Part shown: positions 17,150 through 26,366 of the stretch, one piece after another
Position numbering within the stretch: position 1 is the first letter of the stretch
How the letters are laid out: every line of letters begins with the position of its first letter
NCBI RefSeq assembly: GCF_010725485.1
Contig: NZ_AP022598.1
Span: 4,960,001 to 5,024,000, forward strand
Reading direction: 5' to 3'
Origin: Mycolicibacterium parafortuitum
Lineage (GTDB): Bacteria > Actinomycetota > Actinomycetes > Mycobacteriales > Mycobacteriaceae
DNA: 64,000 bases
Translations under genes and position numbers: made by a program
Notes under the pieces: model-generated
What the model was told of the DNA's origin: nothing
The model's database searches: none
Seen by the model: the letters and a program-made list of their open reading frames with translations, nothing else

Positions 17150-17930
17150 CGGATTCCTCCGCTCCGCCGAGGTAGATACGTTTGACGTTGGGATCGTTGC
17201 CGATCTGCTCGGGGGTGCCCGACGCGATCACCGCACCGGTCTCCAGCACATGCACCTTGGCGGCCAGTTCCAGCACGAAGCTCAGGTTGTGGTCGATGAC
17301 CAGGACGCCGATGCCGCGGGCGGCGATTCCCCGGATGATTCCGGACAGCACCTCGATCTGGTTGACCGTCATCGCTGCGGCTGGTTCGTCGAGCAGCAGC
17401 ATGCGCGGTGCCAGCGCGAGCTGGCGCAGGATCTCGACCAGTTTGGCGTCCCCGGGCGAAAGATCGCTCATCGCACGGTCTCCGAGGTGCGCGGCGTCGG
17501 CCTGCTCGAGTTGAGCCCACGCAGCGTCGTGCGCCTCACGGCGACGTCTGCGGTCCTTGGTCCAGCTCACGAACGGCGACCAGGGGTGGTCCAGCGTGTT
17601 TCCGGTCAGCGCCAGCGCGACGTTCTCGACCACCGTCATCGAGCTGAAGCCGACCGGTGTCTGGAACGTGCGTACCAGTCCGGCACGCGCCACCTTGTGG
17701 GCGGGCAGACCGGTCAGCTCGGTCCCGCCGAAGACGACCCGCCCGGCGTAGGGCGTGCCGAACCCCGAGATCACGTTGAACAGAGTGGTCTTGCCCGCGC
17801 CATTGGGTCCGATCAGCGCGGTGATCTCCGCGCTCGAGATCGTGATGTCGACGTCGCGCAGCGCCTGGACACCACCGAAGGTCTTGTTGACACCGATGAC
17901 CTGAAGGTCAGGCGTTTTGGTCATTGGCAC
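17139..17930 (-). CDS. branched-chain-type ABC transporter ATPase (LivG-like)
   Basis: 263 residues from GTG 17930; ATG 17924 is an alternative. Walker A GPNGAGKTT is at 41-49, the signature is LSPGDAKLVEI near residue 155, and Walker B is LLLDEPAAA near residue 176. The degenerate signature (SPGDAK rather than SGGQ) is usual for LivG. It overlaps the LivM gene by about 20 bp and the LivF gene by 11 bp, so translation is coupled. Confidence 0.93.
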   Translation of the reverse strand: MPMTKTPDLQVIGVNKTFGGVQALRDVDITISSAEITALIGPNGAGKTTLFNVISGFGTPYAGRVVFGGTELTGLPAHKVARAGLVRTFQTPVGFSSMTVVENVALALTGNTLDHPWSPFVSWTKDRRRRREAHDAAWAQLEQADAAHLGDRAMSDLSPGDAKLVEILRQLALAPRMLLLDEPAAAMTVNQIEVLSGIIRGIAARGIGVLVIDHNLSFVLELAAKVHVLETGAVIASGTPEQIGNDPNVKRIYLGGAEESDVA

Positions 17931-18936
17931 TCCCGGTCAGAATCGGTGTGGACACTGCGGCCGGGCCGGCCCCTGCCGCGGCCGGAGCGGGTACCTGCCT
18001 GGTGTGGCGCCGCCGCAACCTCGCGAACGTCCCGCTCTCGCTGAGCAGTCCGTCGGGACGCCAGCGCAGGACCGCGATCAGCAGCAGACCCACCAGCAGC
18101 GGATGCGCCGCCGCGTGCAGATTGGACAGCTCCGGCGGCACACTGACCAGCCGGACCATCTCGCTGGCGCCGGTCAGCAGCAGTGCGCCGACGATCGGGC
18201 CGAACCGGCTGCCCAGCCCACCGATGACCAGTCCGGCCCACAGCGTGAACGTCAGGTGCGAACTGAACACCGACGGCACCAGAGCGCCCAGGATCCACGA
18301 GTAGGCCGGCCCGACGAACAGCCCGCACATCAGGCCCACGGTCGCGTAGGTGGACAGCCTCAGCGACTTGATGTTCTTGCCCATCGCCATCGCCAGCGGC
18401 TCGTTGTCCCGCGCCGCCCGCAGGGTCGCGCCGTAGGACGACGTGGCGATCCTGGAGCAGATCAACCAGACCACCGCGGTCAGAAGCACCGTGATCGCCA
18501 GGCGCACATAGGGATAGCCGTCGATGGTGAACTGGAACTCGAACGGCTTGACGATCGTCGTGAGGCCGAACGTGCCGCCGGTGATGTCGCGCCGGATGAT
18601 GATGATCTGGCGCAGGATCTCCGCGAACGCGAAGGTGGTGATCAGAAAGTACTCACCGCGCAGCCGCAGTGCGGGCCAGCCGATCACGATTGCGACCGCG
18701 GCGGTGATGAGCCCCGCCCCGAGCATTCCCAGCGGCCACGCCAGCCCCAGCCCGGGCACCAGCGCGTCCGCCGAGGTGGTCAGCAGCACATACGAGTACG
18801 CGCCGACCCCGATCAGCCCTGCGATACCGAGATCCCACATACCGCCCCAGGCGGCTTCGAGATTCAGCAATTGGGCGGCCATCGCGAACACGAAGGCCAA
18901 GGTCGCGATGGTGACGAGGAACTCGACCGAGATCAT
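17908..18936 (-). CDS. branched-chain-type ABC transporter permease (LivM-like)
   Basis: 342 residues with about nine hydrophobic helices. The region GLIGVGAYSYVLLT and the later EAA-like loop ASSYGATLRAARDNEPLAMAMGKNIKSLRL (around residue 165-195, cited by position) are typical of LivM. An Ala/Pro-rich cytoplasmic tail follows. The ATG overlaps the LivH stop codon (ATGA). It forms the channel with LivH. Confidence 0.9.
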   Translation of the reverse strand: MISVEFLVTIATLAFVFAMAAQLLNLEAAWGGMWDLGIAGLIGVGAYSYVLLTTSADALVPGLGLAWPLGMLGAGLITAAVAIVIGWPALRLRGEYFLITTFAFAEILRQIIIIRRDITGGTFGLTTIVKPFEFQFTIDGYPYVRLAITVLLTAVVWLICSRIATSSYGATLRAARDNEPLAMAMGKNIKSLRLSTYATVGLMCGLFVGPAYSWILGALVPSVFSSHLTFTLWAGLVIGGLGSRFGPIVGALLLTGASEMVRLVSVPPELSNLHAAAHPLLVGLLLIAVLRWRPDGLLSESGTFARLRRRHTRQVPAPAAAGAGPAAVSTPILTGSANDQNA

Positions 18937-19793
18937 GCCGCCGCCTCCTTACGGGACTGGAACGAGAACAGGCCCTGCGGGCGGATCAGCAGCACGCCGA
19001 TCAGGATCGCGAACGCGACGATCGGCCGGTAGGCGGTGTCGATCACCAGCGAGCTCATGTCCATCACGATGCCGAGCACCAGTGCCGCGGCGATGACGCC
19101 GAGGATGTTGCCGGTGCCGCCGAGCACGGCCGCGGCGAGGACCAGAAGAATGTAGCCCCAACCGGATTCGGTGGACACCGAGCCGAGAATTCCGGTCATG
19201 ATGCCTGCCACGGCGGCCAGCGCACCGGAGATCGCCCACACGGTGGTGCTCACCCGGCCGATCGCCACGCCACGGATCTGGGCCAGCTCCCGGTTGGACG
19301 CCACCGCGCGGATGTCGCGGCCCACCCCCGTGCGGCCGAGCAGCAGCCAGAGCCCACCGATCACGATGACGGCCACCAACAGCATCACGATCTCGCCGGG
19401 TGCGACGTTGAACGGCCCGACCTGGCGGGCGGCGCCGAGTTCGATCGAGAAGACCCGAAGGTCGGTGCCGAACACCGCGATCATGGCTCCGTACGTGACG
19501 AACGCCAGACCCACCGAGGTGAACAGCAGGACGTTGCCGCCCCGGTGCTTCACGGGGTCGAAGAACACCTTGCCCGACACGACGGCCAGTGCGGAGGTGA
19601 TCGCGATCGCCGCGGCGATGCCGCCGACGACCCCGAGGGCTTCGCCGAGCGCGACCGCGAGCAGGGCGCCGAGGGCCATGAACTGTCCGTGCGCGATGTG
19701 CAGGAAGCGCTCGGTGTTGCGCAGCAGCGCGAAACCCGAGGTCGCCACCGCCAGCATGCTGCCGGTCAGTAACCCGAATAGCAGGTTGTCCAA
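18933..19793 (-). CDS. branched-chain-type ABC transporter permease (LivH-like)
   Basis: 286 residues from a TTG start. It has about eight membrane helices, the LivH opening NLLFGLLTGSMLAVATSGFALL, and the coupling loop GRTGVGRDIRAVASNRELAQIRGVAI near residue 175. It follows the substrate-binding protein gene after about 80 bp and overlaps LivM. It partners with LivM. Confidence 0.9.
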   Translation of the reverse strand: MDNLLFGLLTGSMLAVATSGFALLRNTERFLHIAHGQFMALGALLAVALGEALGVVGGIAAAIAITSALAVVSGKVFFDPVKHRGGNVLLFTSVGLAFVTYGAMIAVFGTDLRVFSIELGAARQVGPFNVAPGEIVMLLVAVIVIGGLWLLLGRTGVGRDIRAVASNRELAQIRGVAIGRVSTTVWAISGALAAVAGIMTGILGSVSTESGWGYILLVLAAAVLGGTGNILGVIAAALVLGIVMDMSSLVIDTAYRPIVAFAILIGVLLIRPQGLFSFQSRKEAAA

Positions 19794-19876
19794 CGAATTA
19801 CCTTTCCAACGGAGGACGGAGCCGGGGCGGTTGGGGGTGGGGGCACCGCCCCGGCGCCGTGGTCATTCTGGGCGGG

Positions 19877-21130
19877 TCATTCCGGGCGCAGCGCCGGATC
19901 GACCTCGACCTGCTCACCCGGTGTCCACACGCCGTCCTTGACCTTCAGGACCGCGAGGATCGGCGACTCCAGGTTGCCGAACTCGTTCATGTCGAGAGTG
20001 CTTGAGGCACCGTCGAAGTCGATCTCCTCACCGTTGGCGAGGGCTTCCTTGCCCTCGGCGAACGAGTACACCTTCTTGCCTGGGGCGCTGGCCACGTCGA
20101 CGATACGGGCGGCGACGTCGGCGCCGTTGGTGCTCTGCGCGGCCTCCATCGCCAGCGCGAACAGCACGTACTGGTCGTAGTTGTTCGCGTCGTACATACC
20201 GGGTTCCGGGTCTCCGCCGGTCGCGGCACGGAACCGCTCCGCGTAGGACTTGTAGGCAGGGCTGTCGACGTCGAACGCCGTCAGCGCGGCGGTCAGCTGC
20301 CCGGCGTTGGGCAGCGCGGCGACCTCGTCGGTGATCAGGTCGGGTGAGACATAGATCGGGATGTCGTAGCCGCGCCGGTTGATCTCACGCAGGATAGGGA
20401 TACCCGCTTCCACGCCGGCGGCCAGATACAGTGCGTCCGGCTGGGATTCGAGCGCCTTGGCCACCTCGCTGTTGTACGACGAGGCGCCTGGTTCGATGGT
20501 CACCGAGTTCACGGTGCCGCCCGCCTTCTCGAAGGCCTCGGTCGCGACCTCGGCGGGGCCGGACGCGCCTTCGGTGTTTTGCACGATCATCGCGAGCTTC
20601 TTGACCCCCGCATCGCGCGCCACCTGGGCGACGATGATGCCGGCATCGCTGTCGGAAGCGGTGACACGGAAGGAGAACTTGCCGCCGCGATCGTCGAGGA
20701 AGGTGGTGCCGCAAGAGGAGCAGATGTTGGGCAGTTGACGCTGCTGGATCTGGTCGAAAAGCGCGACCTGTCCGTCGGATTCGAGGCTGCCCATCACCAT
20801 CGCCTTGTCGACGGTGGTCAGCTTCGAGAAGCCGGCGACGGCTCCGTCGACGGTCGAGCGGTTGTCCTCGGTGACGAGCACGACTTTGCGGTCCATCACC
20901 CCGCCCGCGTCGTTGATCTCGTCGACGGCGATCTTCGCGGCAGAGATCGCCGGCGGGGTGAACGGCGCATAGTCACCCGTGACGCCGATGAGCTGCCCGA
21001 AGACGATGTCACCGCTGGAGGATCCGCCAGAGGACTGGCCACCGCGGTCGTCTCCGTCGGCACAGGAAGTCAGGACGAGGCTCAACGCGGCCCCGACTCC
21101 GATGACGCGACAGCAAGATTTCAACTTCAC
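19877..21130 (-). CDS. ABC transporter substrate-binding lipoprotein (Leu/Ile/Val-binding type)
   Basis: 417 residues from GTG 21130, chosen because GGAGG lies 7 nt upstream and because it gives a proper lipoprotein signal (basic start, hydrophobic core, lipobox LTSC followed by ADGDD). The open frame extends about 80 codons further, but that region carries the operators. The mature part is the type-I periplasmic binding fold (IVFGQLIGVTGDYAPFTPPA; INDAGGVMDRKVVLVTEDNRS). It gives the Liv-type importer its specificity. The ligand is unknown, but the shared operators tie it to the catabolic cluster. Confidence 0.92.
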   Translation of the reverse strand: MKLKSCCRVIGVGAALSLVLTSCADGDDRGGQSSGGSSSGDIVFGQLIGVTGDYAPFTPPAISAAKIAVDEINDAGGVMDRKVVLVTEDNRSTVDGAVAGFSKLTTVDKAMVMGSLESDGQVALFDQIQQRQLPNICSSCGTTFLDDRGGKFSFRVTASDSDAGIIVAQVARDAGVKKLAMIVQNTEGASGPAEVATEAFEKAGGTVNSVTIEPGASSYNSEVAKALESQPDALYLAAGVEAGIPILREINRRGYDIPIYVSPDLITDEVAALPNAGQLTAALTAFDVDSPAYKSYAERFRAATGGDPEPGMYDANNYDQYVLFALAMEAAQSTNGADVAARIVDVASAPGKKVYSFAEGKEALANGEEIDFDGASSTLDMNEFGNLESPILAVLKVKDGVWTPGEQVEVDPALRPE

Positions 21131-21199
21131 TTCATGACCTCCGACGCTGGTTCGTGGAACACGGCTGGTCCGAACACGGCCCGCTGTGATGTCGCTGAG

Positions 21200-21218
21200 C
21201 GTACAATGGGATTGAAAC
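21200..21218. promoter_or_regulatory. operator copy 6 (CGTACAA-N5-TTGAAAC)
   Basis: A member of the shared palindrome family, 70 bp upstream of the importer operon start. It is the first of two copies 76 bp apart (about seven helical turns centre to centre), an arrangement suited to cooperative binding. Confidence 0.5.
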
Positions 21219-21275
21219 TCACGCAGGATTTCGCGCATCTTTCGGTCCGAAGAACGGGTGACTTGCACACCTATA

Positions 21276-21294
21276 ACTTCAAGTTGGTTGAAAG
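21276..21294. promoter_or_regulatory. operator copy 7 (ACTTCAA-N5-TTGAAAG)
   Basis: The left half is identical to the best copy and the right half differs at two bases. It lies 146 bp upstream of the substrate-binding protein start, together with copy 6. Confidence 0.55.
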
Positions 21295-21299
21295 AATAG

Positions 21300-22030
21300 G
21301 TCAGTGTGACGCAGATCGCAAGGCTCTGCGGGCGGCGCGTCGGCCTGCCGTTTTGGCAGGTGACCGGCACTCACCGGACGTCGATCGCCAGGCGTTCGCG
21401 GCATGCACACGCGGGTGACGTCCCACGCCGATCGTCCGCGTTCGACTTCATCCGAACTGAAATGGTTACACATTTTTTACGTCGAGTGGGGCCTGCGGCA
21501 CCACCGGGACGATCGAGGTACGCCGCCGGACTCCGGCAACCCTGCCGGTCAGCGGTCCGTACACCTCGATACCGGTGAAATCGACGGGGAACAGCCCTCA
21601 CAGAAAGTCTCTGGTCGCGGCTCACCGCGTTCCTCGCAGCTGCGGCACAGGCCCGGGCCTACGGTTGCCGAGCGTCACGGCCTGCCATGCCGGACCGACT
21701 GGCGGATTGAGCCGGACTGAAGGTGGTGCGGCCCGCGCCACCGGCTCCGGTGTCCGACCGCCGACACCGGTCGAGCGCGCGCCGCAATGGCGACGAACGG
21801 CGCGCGCCGGCGTATCCGATGGTCCCGGGGTCCCGGGCATCGGCGGGTAGCGGGACTGCACTGCCACTGAAGGACCCGGGAGTGGGCAGGATGGGCACCG
21901 ACATCAGTGCTGTTGAATCTTCTGGCGCGATCGCCGTATGTGAAGTGTCCGCGAAAACCACCGCCAGGCCATCGCGCCGACACAGCGACAGCACAAGCGA
22001 TTGTCAGTTACAGTGAAACTCTCTTAGATA
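21300..22030. other. non-coding interval between importer operon and second XRE-cupin
   Basis: No frame here has both a ribosome binding site and family-like content. A 10-bp inverted repeat (GCGCGCGCCG, arms at 21775-21784 and 21798-21807) is the only notable structure. AGTTACAGTGAAACT at about 22006-22020 is a near palindrome just before the regulator leader and may be part of its promoter. Confidence 0.5.
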
Positions 22031-22062
22031 AGTTCAGCCTCGGTAAACAGCACGGGAGACAT

Positions 22063-22677
22063 ATGAGCGTGCCTGACGAGAGCCCGTTCCTCGATATCCA
22101 GGCCGCCTCGGAAATGACGAACCGCCGCCTGGGTGCCGAAATCCGGCGTATCCGGATGGAATCGGGTCTCACGCTGGTGGACATCGCAGCGGCGACGGGT
22201 TTGAGCGCATCGATGCTGTCGATGCTCGAACGGGGCAAGACCGGTGTGTCCGTCGGTTCGCTCGTCGCGGTGGCCTCGGCACTCGACGTGGCGATCGGGG
22301 ACCTCTTCCATCCGGCCAGAGGTCCGGAGCTGTCGCTGGTACGCCATGCCGATCAACAGGAGCTCACCCTCGGACCCGGGGTCACGCGGCGGGTGATCCA
22401 GCGCAGCAGGAAGCACGGCCTCGAGGTGGCATCGTTGAAGCTCGCCGTCGGTGCGCACACCGGTACCGAACTCGTCCGGCACGAAGGCCAGGAGATCGTG
22501 GTGGTCCAGGCTGGACGCCTGACCGTGCAGAGCGGTACCGCGTCCCACGACCTGGACGCCGGCGATTCGATCCGGCTCGACGCCGACTGCCCGCACCGGT
22601 TCGCCAACGACGGCGCCGAACCCGCGGAAGCGCTGTTGATCGCGCAGGTGTCGGTGCCGAACAGTCACGGCCATTGA
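22063..22677 (+). CDS. XRE-family regulator with cupin domain (second)
   Basis: 204 residues from ATG 22063, with GGGAGA 5-9 nt upstream. The open frame continues 52 codons upstream but reads low-complexity sequence. The HTH (about 22-80) includes LTLVDIAAATGLSASMLSMLERGKTG, nearly the same recognition helix as the first XRE-cupin (SASMLSMLERG against SVSMLSMLERG), so both may bind the same operators. The cupin is at about 105-200 (HEGQEIVVVQAGRLTVQSG and LDADCPHRFAN). It is followed 36 bp later by the formaldehyde dehydrogenase gene, with which it is probably co-transcribed. Confidence 0.9.
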   Translation: MSVPDESPFLDIQAASEMTNRRLGAEIRRIRMESGLTLVDIAAATGLSASMLSMLERGKTGVSVGSLVAVASALDVAIGDLFHPARGPELSLVRHADQQELTLGPGVTRRVIQRSRKHGLEVASLKLAVGAHTGTELVRHEGQEIVVVQAGRLTVQSGTASHDLDAGDSIRLDADCPHRFANDGAEPAEALLIAQVSVPNSHGH

Positions 22678-22713
22678 CCGGCCGATCCGTTTCATTCAGT
22701 GGAGAGGTATGAG

Positions 22714-23808
22714 ATGACTCAGACAGTGCGTGGTGTGATTTCGCGGGCCAAGGGCCAGCCGGTCGAGGTGGTCGACATCGTCATCCCCGATCCCGGACCC
22801 GGCGAAGTGGTCGTGGCCGTCCAGGCCTGCGGGGTCTGCCACACCGACCTGACCTACCGCGACGGCGGCATCAACGACGAGTTCCCGTTCCTGCTCGGCC
22901 ACGAAGCCGCCGGCATCGTCGAAACCGTGGGCGAGGGCGTCACCAACGTCGCACCCGGCGACTTCGTCATCCTCAACTGGCGCGCCGTCTGCGGACAATG
23001 CCGCGCCTGCAAACGCGGCCGCCCCCAGCTGTGCTTCGACACCCACAACGCCACCCAGAAGATGACCCTGACCGACGGCACCGAACTGACCCCCGCCCTG
23101 GGCATCGGCGCCTTCGCCGACAAAACCCTCGTCCACCAAGGCCAATGCACCAAAGTCGATCCCGCCGCCGACCCCGCCGCCGCCGGCCTACTCGGCTGCG
23201 GCGTGATGGCCGGCCTCGGCGCAGCCATCAACACCGGCGCACTCACCCGCGACGACACCGTCGCGATCATCGGCTGCGGCGGCGTCGGTGACGCCGCCAT
23301 CGCCGGCGCCGCACTGGTCGGGGCCAAAAAGATCATCGCCGTCGACACCGACAACCGGAAACTCGACTGGGCCCGCCACTTCGGCGCCACCCACACCATC
23401 AACGCCCGCGACCTCGACCCGGTTGCCACGATCCAGGATCTCACCGACGGGTTCGGCGCCGACGTCGTCATCGACGCCGTCGGACGCCCCGAAACCTGGA
23501 AACAAGCCTTCTACGCCCGCGACCTCGCCGGCACCGTCGTCCTGGTCGGCGTACCCACCCCCGACATGACCCTCGACATGCCCCTGATCGACTTCTTCTC
23601 CCGCGGCGGAGCACTCAAATCCTCCTGGTACGGCGACTGCCTCCCCGAACGCGACTTCCCCACCCTCATCGACCTCTACCTCCAAGGCCGCTTCCCCCTC
23701 GACAAATTCGTCTCCGAACGCATCGGACTCGACCACATCGAAGACGCCTTCCACAAAATGCACGCCGGCGACGACGACGCAGTGCTGCGCTCGGTTGTCG
23801 TATGGTGA
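22714..23808 (+). CDS. mscR: S-(hydroxymethyl)mycothiol dehydrogenase
   Basis: 364 residues from ATG 22714 with GGAGAGG 6 nt upstream. It matches MscR/AdhE2 of mycobacteria closely in remembered sequence ([49 protein letters not shown]). Catalytic zinc ligands are C42, H63 and the LLGCG cysteine; structural zinc ligands are C93, C96, C99 and C107. It oxidises the adduct of formaldehyde with mycothiol, the actinobacterial formaldehyde detoxification route. Its location beside an XRE-cupin of the catabolic cluster suggests formaldehyde is made there, most simply by the Rieske demethylase. The middle of the gene is unusually rich in C-ending codons. Confidence 0.93.
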   Translation: MTQTVRGVISRAKGQPVEVVDIVIPDPGPGEVVVAVQACGVCHTDLTYRDGGINDEFPFLLGHEAAGIVETVGEGVTNVAPGDFVILNWRAVCGQCRACKRGRPQLCFDTHNATQKMTLTDGTELTPALGIGAFADKTLVHQGQCTKVDPAADPAAAGLLGCGVMAGLGAAINTGALTRDDTVAIIGCGGVGDAAIAGAALVGAKKIIAVDTDNRKLDWARHFGATHTINARDLDPVATIQDLTDGFGADVVIDAVGRPETWKQAFYARDLAGTVVLVGVPTPDMTLDMPLIDFFSRGGALKSSWYGDCLPERDFPTLIDLYLQGRFPLDKFVSERIGLDHIEDAFHKMHAGDDDAVLRSVVVW

Positions 23809-23821
23809 AGCGCGCGTTCGG

Positions 23822-25009
23822 ATGACCTCGCGGCTGGCCCGCCGTCACACCGCGCTGACCGCGACTCCCCTGCTGCTGATGGGCGTCGCACTGGCGGCGT
23901 TCAATCTGCGCCCGGCGGTCACCAGCATCGCGTCCGTGCTGGGCGAGGTCCAGGGCGACCTCGGCGCGTCGGTGGTCTGGGCGAGCGTGCTGACCGCTGT
24001 TCCCGCAGTGTGTTTCGGCCTCGCCGCGATCGCGGCACCGTGGTTGAACCGCCGGTTCGGACTCGCCAGGGCCATCGGTCTGGCCCTGGCGGTCCTGACC
24101 GCAGGGCTCGCGCTGCGCGTCGTCGGCGGGCCGTGGCTGGTGCTCGGCGGCACGTTCATCGCGACGTCGGGCATCGCGATCGGCAATGTGCTGATTCCGG
24201 TGGTCGTCAAGCAGTCCTTCCCCGATGCCGTCGGACGGGTGACCGGCATGTACACCGCGGCGCTGGCAGCCGGAGGCGGGATCGCCGCCGCCGCGACACC
24301 GGCCCTCGATTCGCTGCTCGGCGGCTGGCGGCCCGCGGTCGGGTCCTGGGCGATGTTGTCTGCGGCAGCGCTGATCCTGTGGAGCATCGGGGTCCGCCAC
24401 GGTGAGGTGCCCGACCACACGGTTCCCACCGACGGTCCCCGCCGTTCGCTGCTCCGAAACCCGGTGGCCTGGGCGGTCGCCGGCTTCTTCGGTATGCAGT
24501 CGTGCTCGGCCTACATCCTGATGGGATGGCTGGTGGAATTCTTCGTGTCTCACGGAATTCCGCGGCCCGAGGCCGGACTCATGCTGGCGCTGATGAACCT
24601 GATGGGCATTCCGCTGAACCTCGTCGTCCCGATGTTCGCGCTGCGCAGGCCCTCCCAGTCCGGGTGGATCCTGGCCGTCACGTCGGCGACGATGATCGCG
24701 ACCGTCGGGCTGTGGGTCGCACCGACCGCGGCGCCGTGGCTGTGGACGGTGTTGTTCGGCGTCGGGACCGCCACCTTGCCGATCGCGCTTGGCGTGGTCG
24801 CGCTCCGTGCCCGGGCCACCGCCGAGACCGCCGCGCTGTCGGCGATGTCGCAGGGTTTCGGCTACCTCATCGCGGCGACGGGTCCCCTGGCCTTCGGTGT
24901 GCTGCACGCGGTCTCGGCCGGCTGGAGGCTCCCGATCCTGCTGCTCGGCGCGGTCACGCTGATCCAGGGTGCTCTGGGGTGGGTGGCGGGCCGGCCACGG
25001 TCGGTGTGA
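23822..25009 (+). CDS. MFS transporter of the CynX/NimT type
   Basis: 395 residues from ATG 23822 (a TTG 27 bp upstream is possible). Twelve hydrophobic segments are visible, with FNLRPAVTSIASVLGEV near the start, the signature of CynX/NimT/YeaN-like major facilitators (cyanate and 2-nitroimidazole transporters). A central loop near residue 205 (TVPTDGPRRSLLRNP) separates the two halves. It starts 13 bp after mscR, so it may be in the same transcript. Substrate not known; it may export a toxic intermediate. Confidence 0.85.
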   Translation: MTSRLARRHTALTATPLLLMGVALAAFNLRPAVTSIASVLGEVQGDLGASVVWASVLTAVPAVCFGLAAIAAPWLNRRFGLARAIGLALAVLTAGLALRVVGGPWLVLGGTFIATSGIAIGNVLIPVVVKQSFPDAVGRVTGMYTAALAAGGGIAAAATPALDSLLGGWRPAVGSWAMLSAAALILWSIGVRHGEVPDHTVPTDGPRRSLLRNPVAWAVAGFFGMQSCSAYILMGWLVEFFVSHGIPRPEAGLMLALMNLMGIPLNLVVPMFALRRPSQSGWILAVTSATMIATVGLWVAPTAAPWLWTVLFGVGTATLPIALGVVALRARATAETAALSAMSQGFGYLIAATGPLAFGVLHAVSAGWRLPILLLGAVTLIQGALGWVAGRPRSV

Positions 25010-25043
25010 GATCCCTTGGCGCACAGCACGAAGCGTTGCGGGG

Positions 25044-26366
25044 TTACTTCGCCGACTTGTCCGACTTCGCCGCCTTGTCCGACTTCACCGCCTTGTCCGA
25101 CTTCGCCGCCTTGTCCGACGCGGTGTCGGTGCGGGACGTTCGGGCGCCGTCACGGTCCCTGGTCGGCTTCTTCGACGTCTGCGTCGCGGTGGTCTCGTCA
25201 TCGGCACCGCTGAGCTTGTCGGCCGCGGCGTCGAGGGCCGCACCGACCGTGCTCGAACTGGGCATCGCCGCGCCCGGGGTGGCCTCGTCGACGGTGCGCT
25301 CCGTGGCCGCGATCTGCTCCCCGAGGCTGCGCTGTCCGTCCATCTCGGGGCCCGCCCCCGCGTCGATCTCAGCCTGCTGTTGCGCGGCGGCGGTCAGACC
25401 CAGGTTCACCCCGCCCGCGTCCTGGTCGCCCGCGTCGCGGGTGACGATGTCACGGATGCGCTGCGGCACATCAGGCCCGCCGAGGCGGGCCGCGACGTTG
25501 GCGGGATCGTTGCGACTGTAGGCGCGGTCAACCTGCGCGCGCAGCTCGGCTTCGCGCGGCGCCAGCCGCGGATTGGCCTGCACCAGGGGCAGAGTTTCGG
25601 CCGGGACCAGGTAACGAACCGTGGTGCCGCCCAGTGCATTCTCGGTGACGGTGGTGTTCTGCTTCGGCACGTCGGACAGGTCGGAGAACATCGTCTGAAC
25701 GTGTCGCAGCACCGAACCCGTGATCGCGTTCGAGATCGCGGTCAGGTTGAAGCGATCCGGGAAGTCGGCCATACCGTCGTATTCGCCGGTCACCTCGACG
25801 GTGTCGTACACCGTGGCAGGAGGCCGCCGATAGGTGTAGTCATACTGCGGGTTATAGGTTTCCGTGTCGTCGATGATCTCCTGCCTGCTGGAGTCCGCGA
25901 CGACGACGAAGTTGATCTCCTCGGCGGCTGGGTCGGCTTCACCGTCGTTCTGCCATCCGCGCAGGGTTTCGGTGACCACCAGTGACCCTGCCGACAACCC
26001 CACGACAGTCACCTGTTCCCCGTCGAGCAGGTTGCCGTCGGCGTCTCGCTCCAATTGCGCCAGCGCCTGGTCGATCTGCGCGTTCAGGTTCGCACGCCCG
26101 ATTTCGATGGACTGGCCCAGCGTCCGGGTCTGACTGGCTTCGGCCGGCCAGTTGACGCTGACCCGCCGGTCGTAGTCCTGCAACGCCCCGCCCAGGAGCT
26201 GGGACATCACGACCTCGTGCAGGCTCGGTGTTCCGAGACCTCCGACGACCAGCGCGGTACTGGCCGCCCACCCCGACGCCGCGGTCGATACGGCTAGTGC
26301 CACCGACGCCGCGGCAGCGCCGCATGCAATGCCCGTGTCACGTGCTCCGCGTTTAGTGAATCGCAT
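25044..26366 (-). CDS. secreted PE-PPE-domain alpha/beta hydrolase with Lys-rich repeat tail
   Basis: 440 residues with a Sec signal peptide (hydrophobic stretch about 10-34 ending in GWAAS). The body is a PE-PPE (PF08237) serine hydrolase with the GLSAGS nucleophile elbow near residue 125, and blocks such as TALVVGGLGTP near residue 36. In pathogenic species this domain usually hangs behind PE or PPE modules for ESX secretion; here a signal peptide replaces them. After about residue 330 the chain becomes disordered and ends in tandem SDKAAK/SDKAVK hexads, rich in lysine. GGGGGAA lies upstream of the ATG. Likely an esterase or lipase at the cell wall. Confidence 0.85.
   Translation of the reverse strand: MRFTKRGARDTGIACGAAAASVALAVSTAASGWAASTALVVGGLGTPSLHEVVMSQLLGGALQDYDRRVSVNWPAEASQTRTLGQSIEIGRANLNAQIDQALAQLERDADGNLLDGEQVTVVGLSAGSLVVTETLRGWQNDGEADPAAEEINFVVVADSSRQEIIDDTETYNPQYDYTYRRPPATVYDTVEVTGEYDGMADFPDRFNLTAISNAITGSVLRHVQTMFSDLSDVPKQNTTVTENALGGTTVRYLVPAETLPLVQANPRLAPREAELRAQVDRAYSRNDPANVAARLGGPDVPQRIRDIVTRDAGDQDAGGVNLGLTAAAQQQAEIDAGAGPEMDGQRSLGEQIAATERTVDEATPGAAMPSSSTVGAALDAAADKLSGADDETTATQTSKKPTRDRDGARTSRTDTASDKAAKSDKAVKSDKAAKSDKSAK
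25057..25120. repeat. 18-bp tandem repeat encoding SDKAAK hexads
   Basis: The unit ttgtccgacttcgccgcc occurs three times with one substitution (25057-25110), then a partial copy, at the 3' end of the PE-PPE hydrolase gene. Each unit encodes one charged hexad on the minus strand. Copy number could vary by slippage. Confidence 0.85.

Noticed and set aside
21775..21807. GC-only inverted repeat (GCGCGCGCCG) as a terminator or RNA element
   Set aside because: Simple GC alternation with a 13-nt loop and no neighbouring gene end; too easily formed by chance at this GC content.
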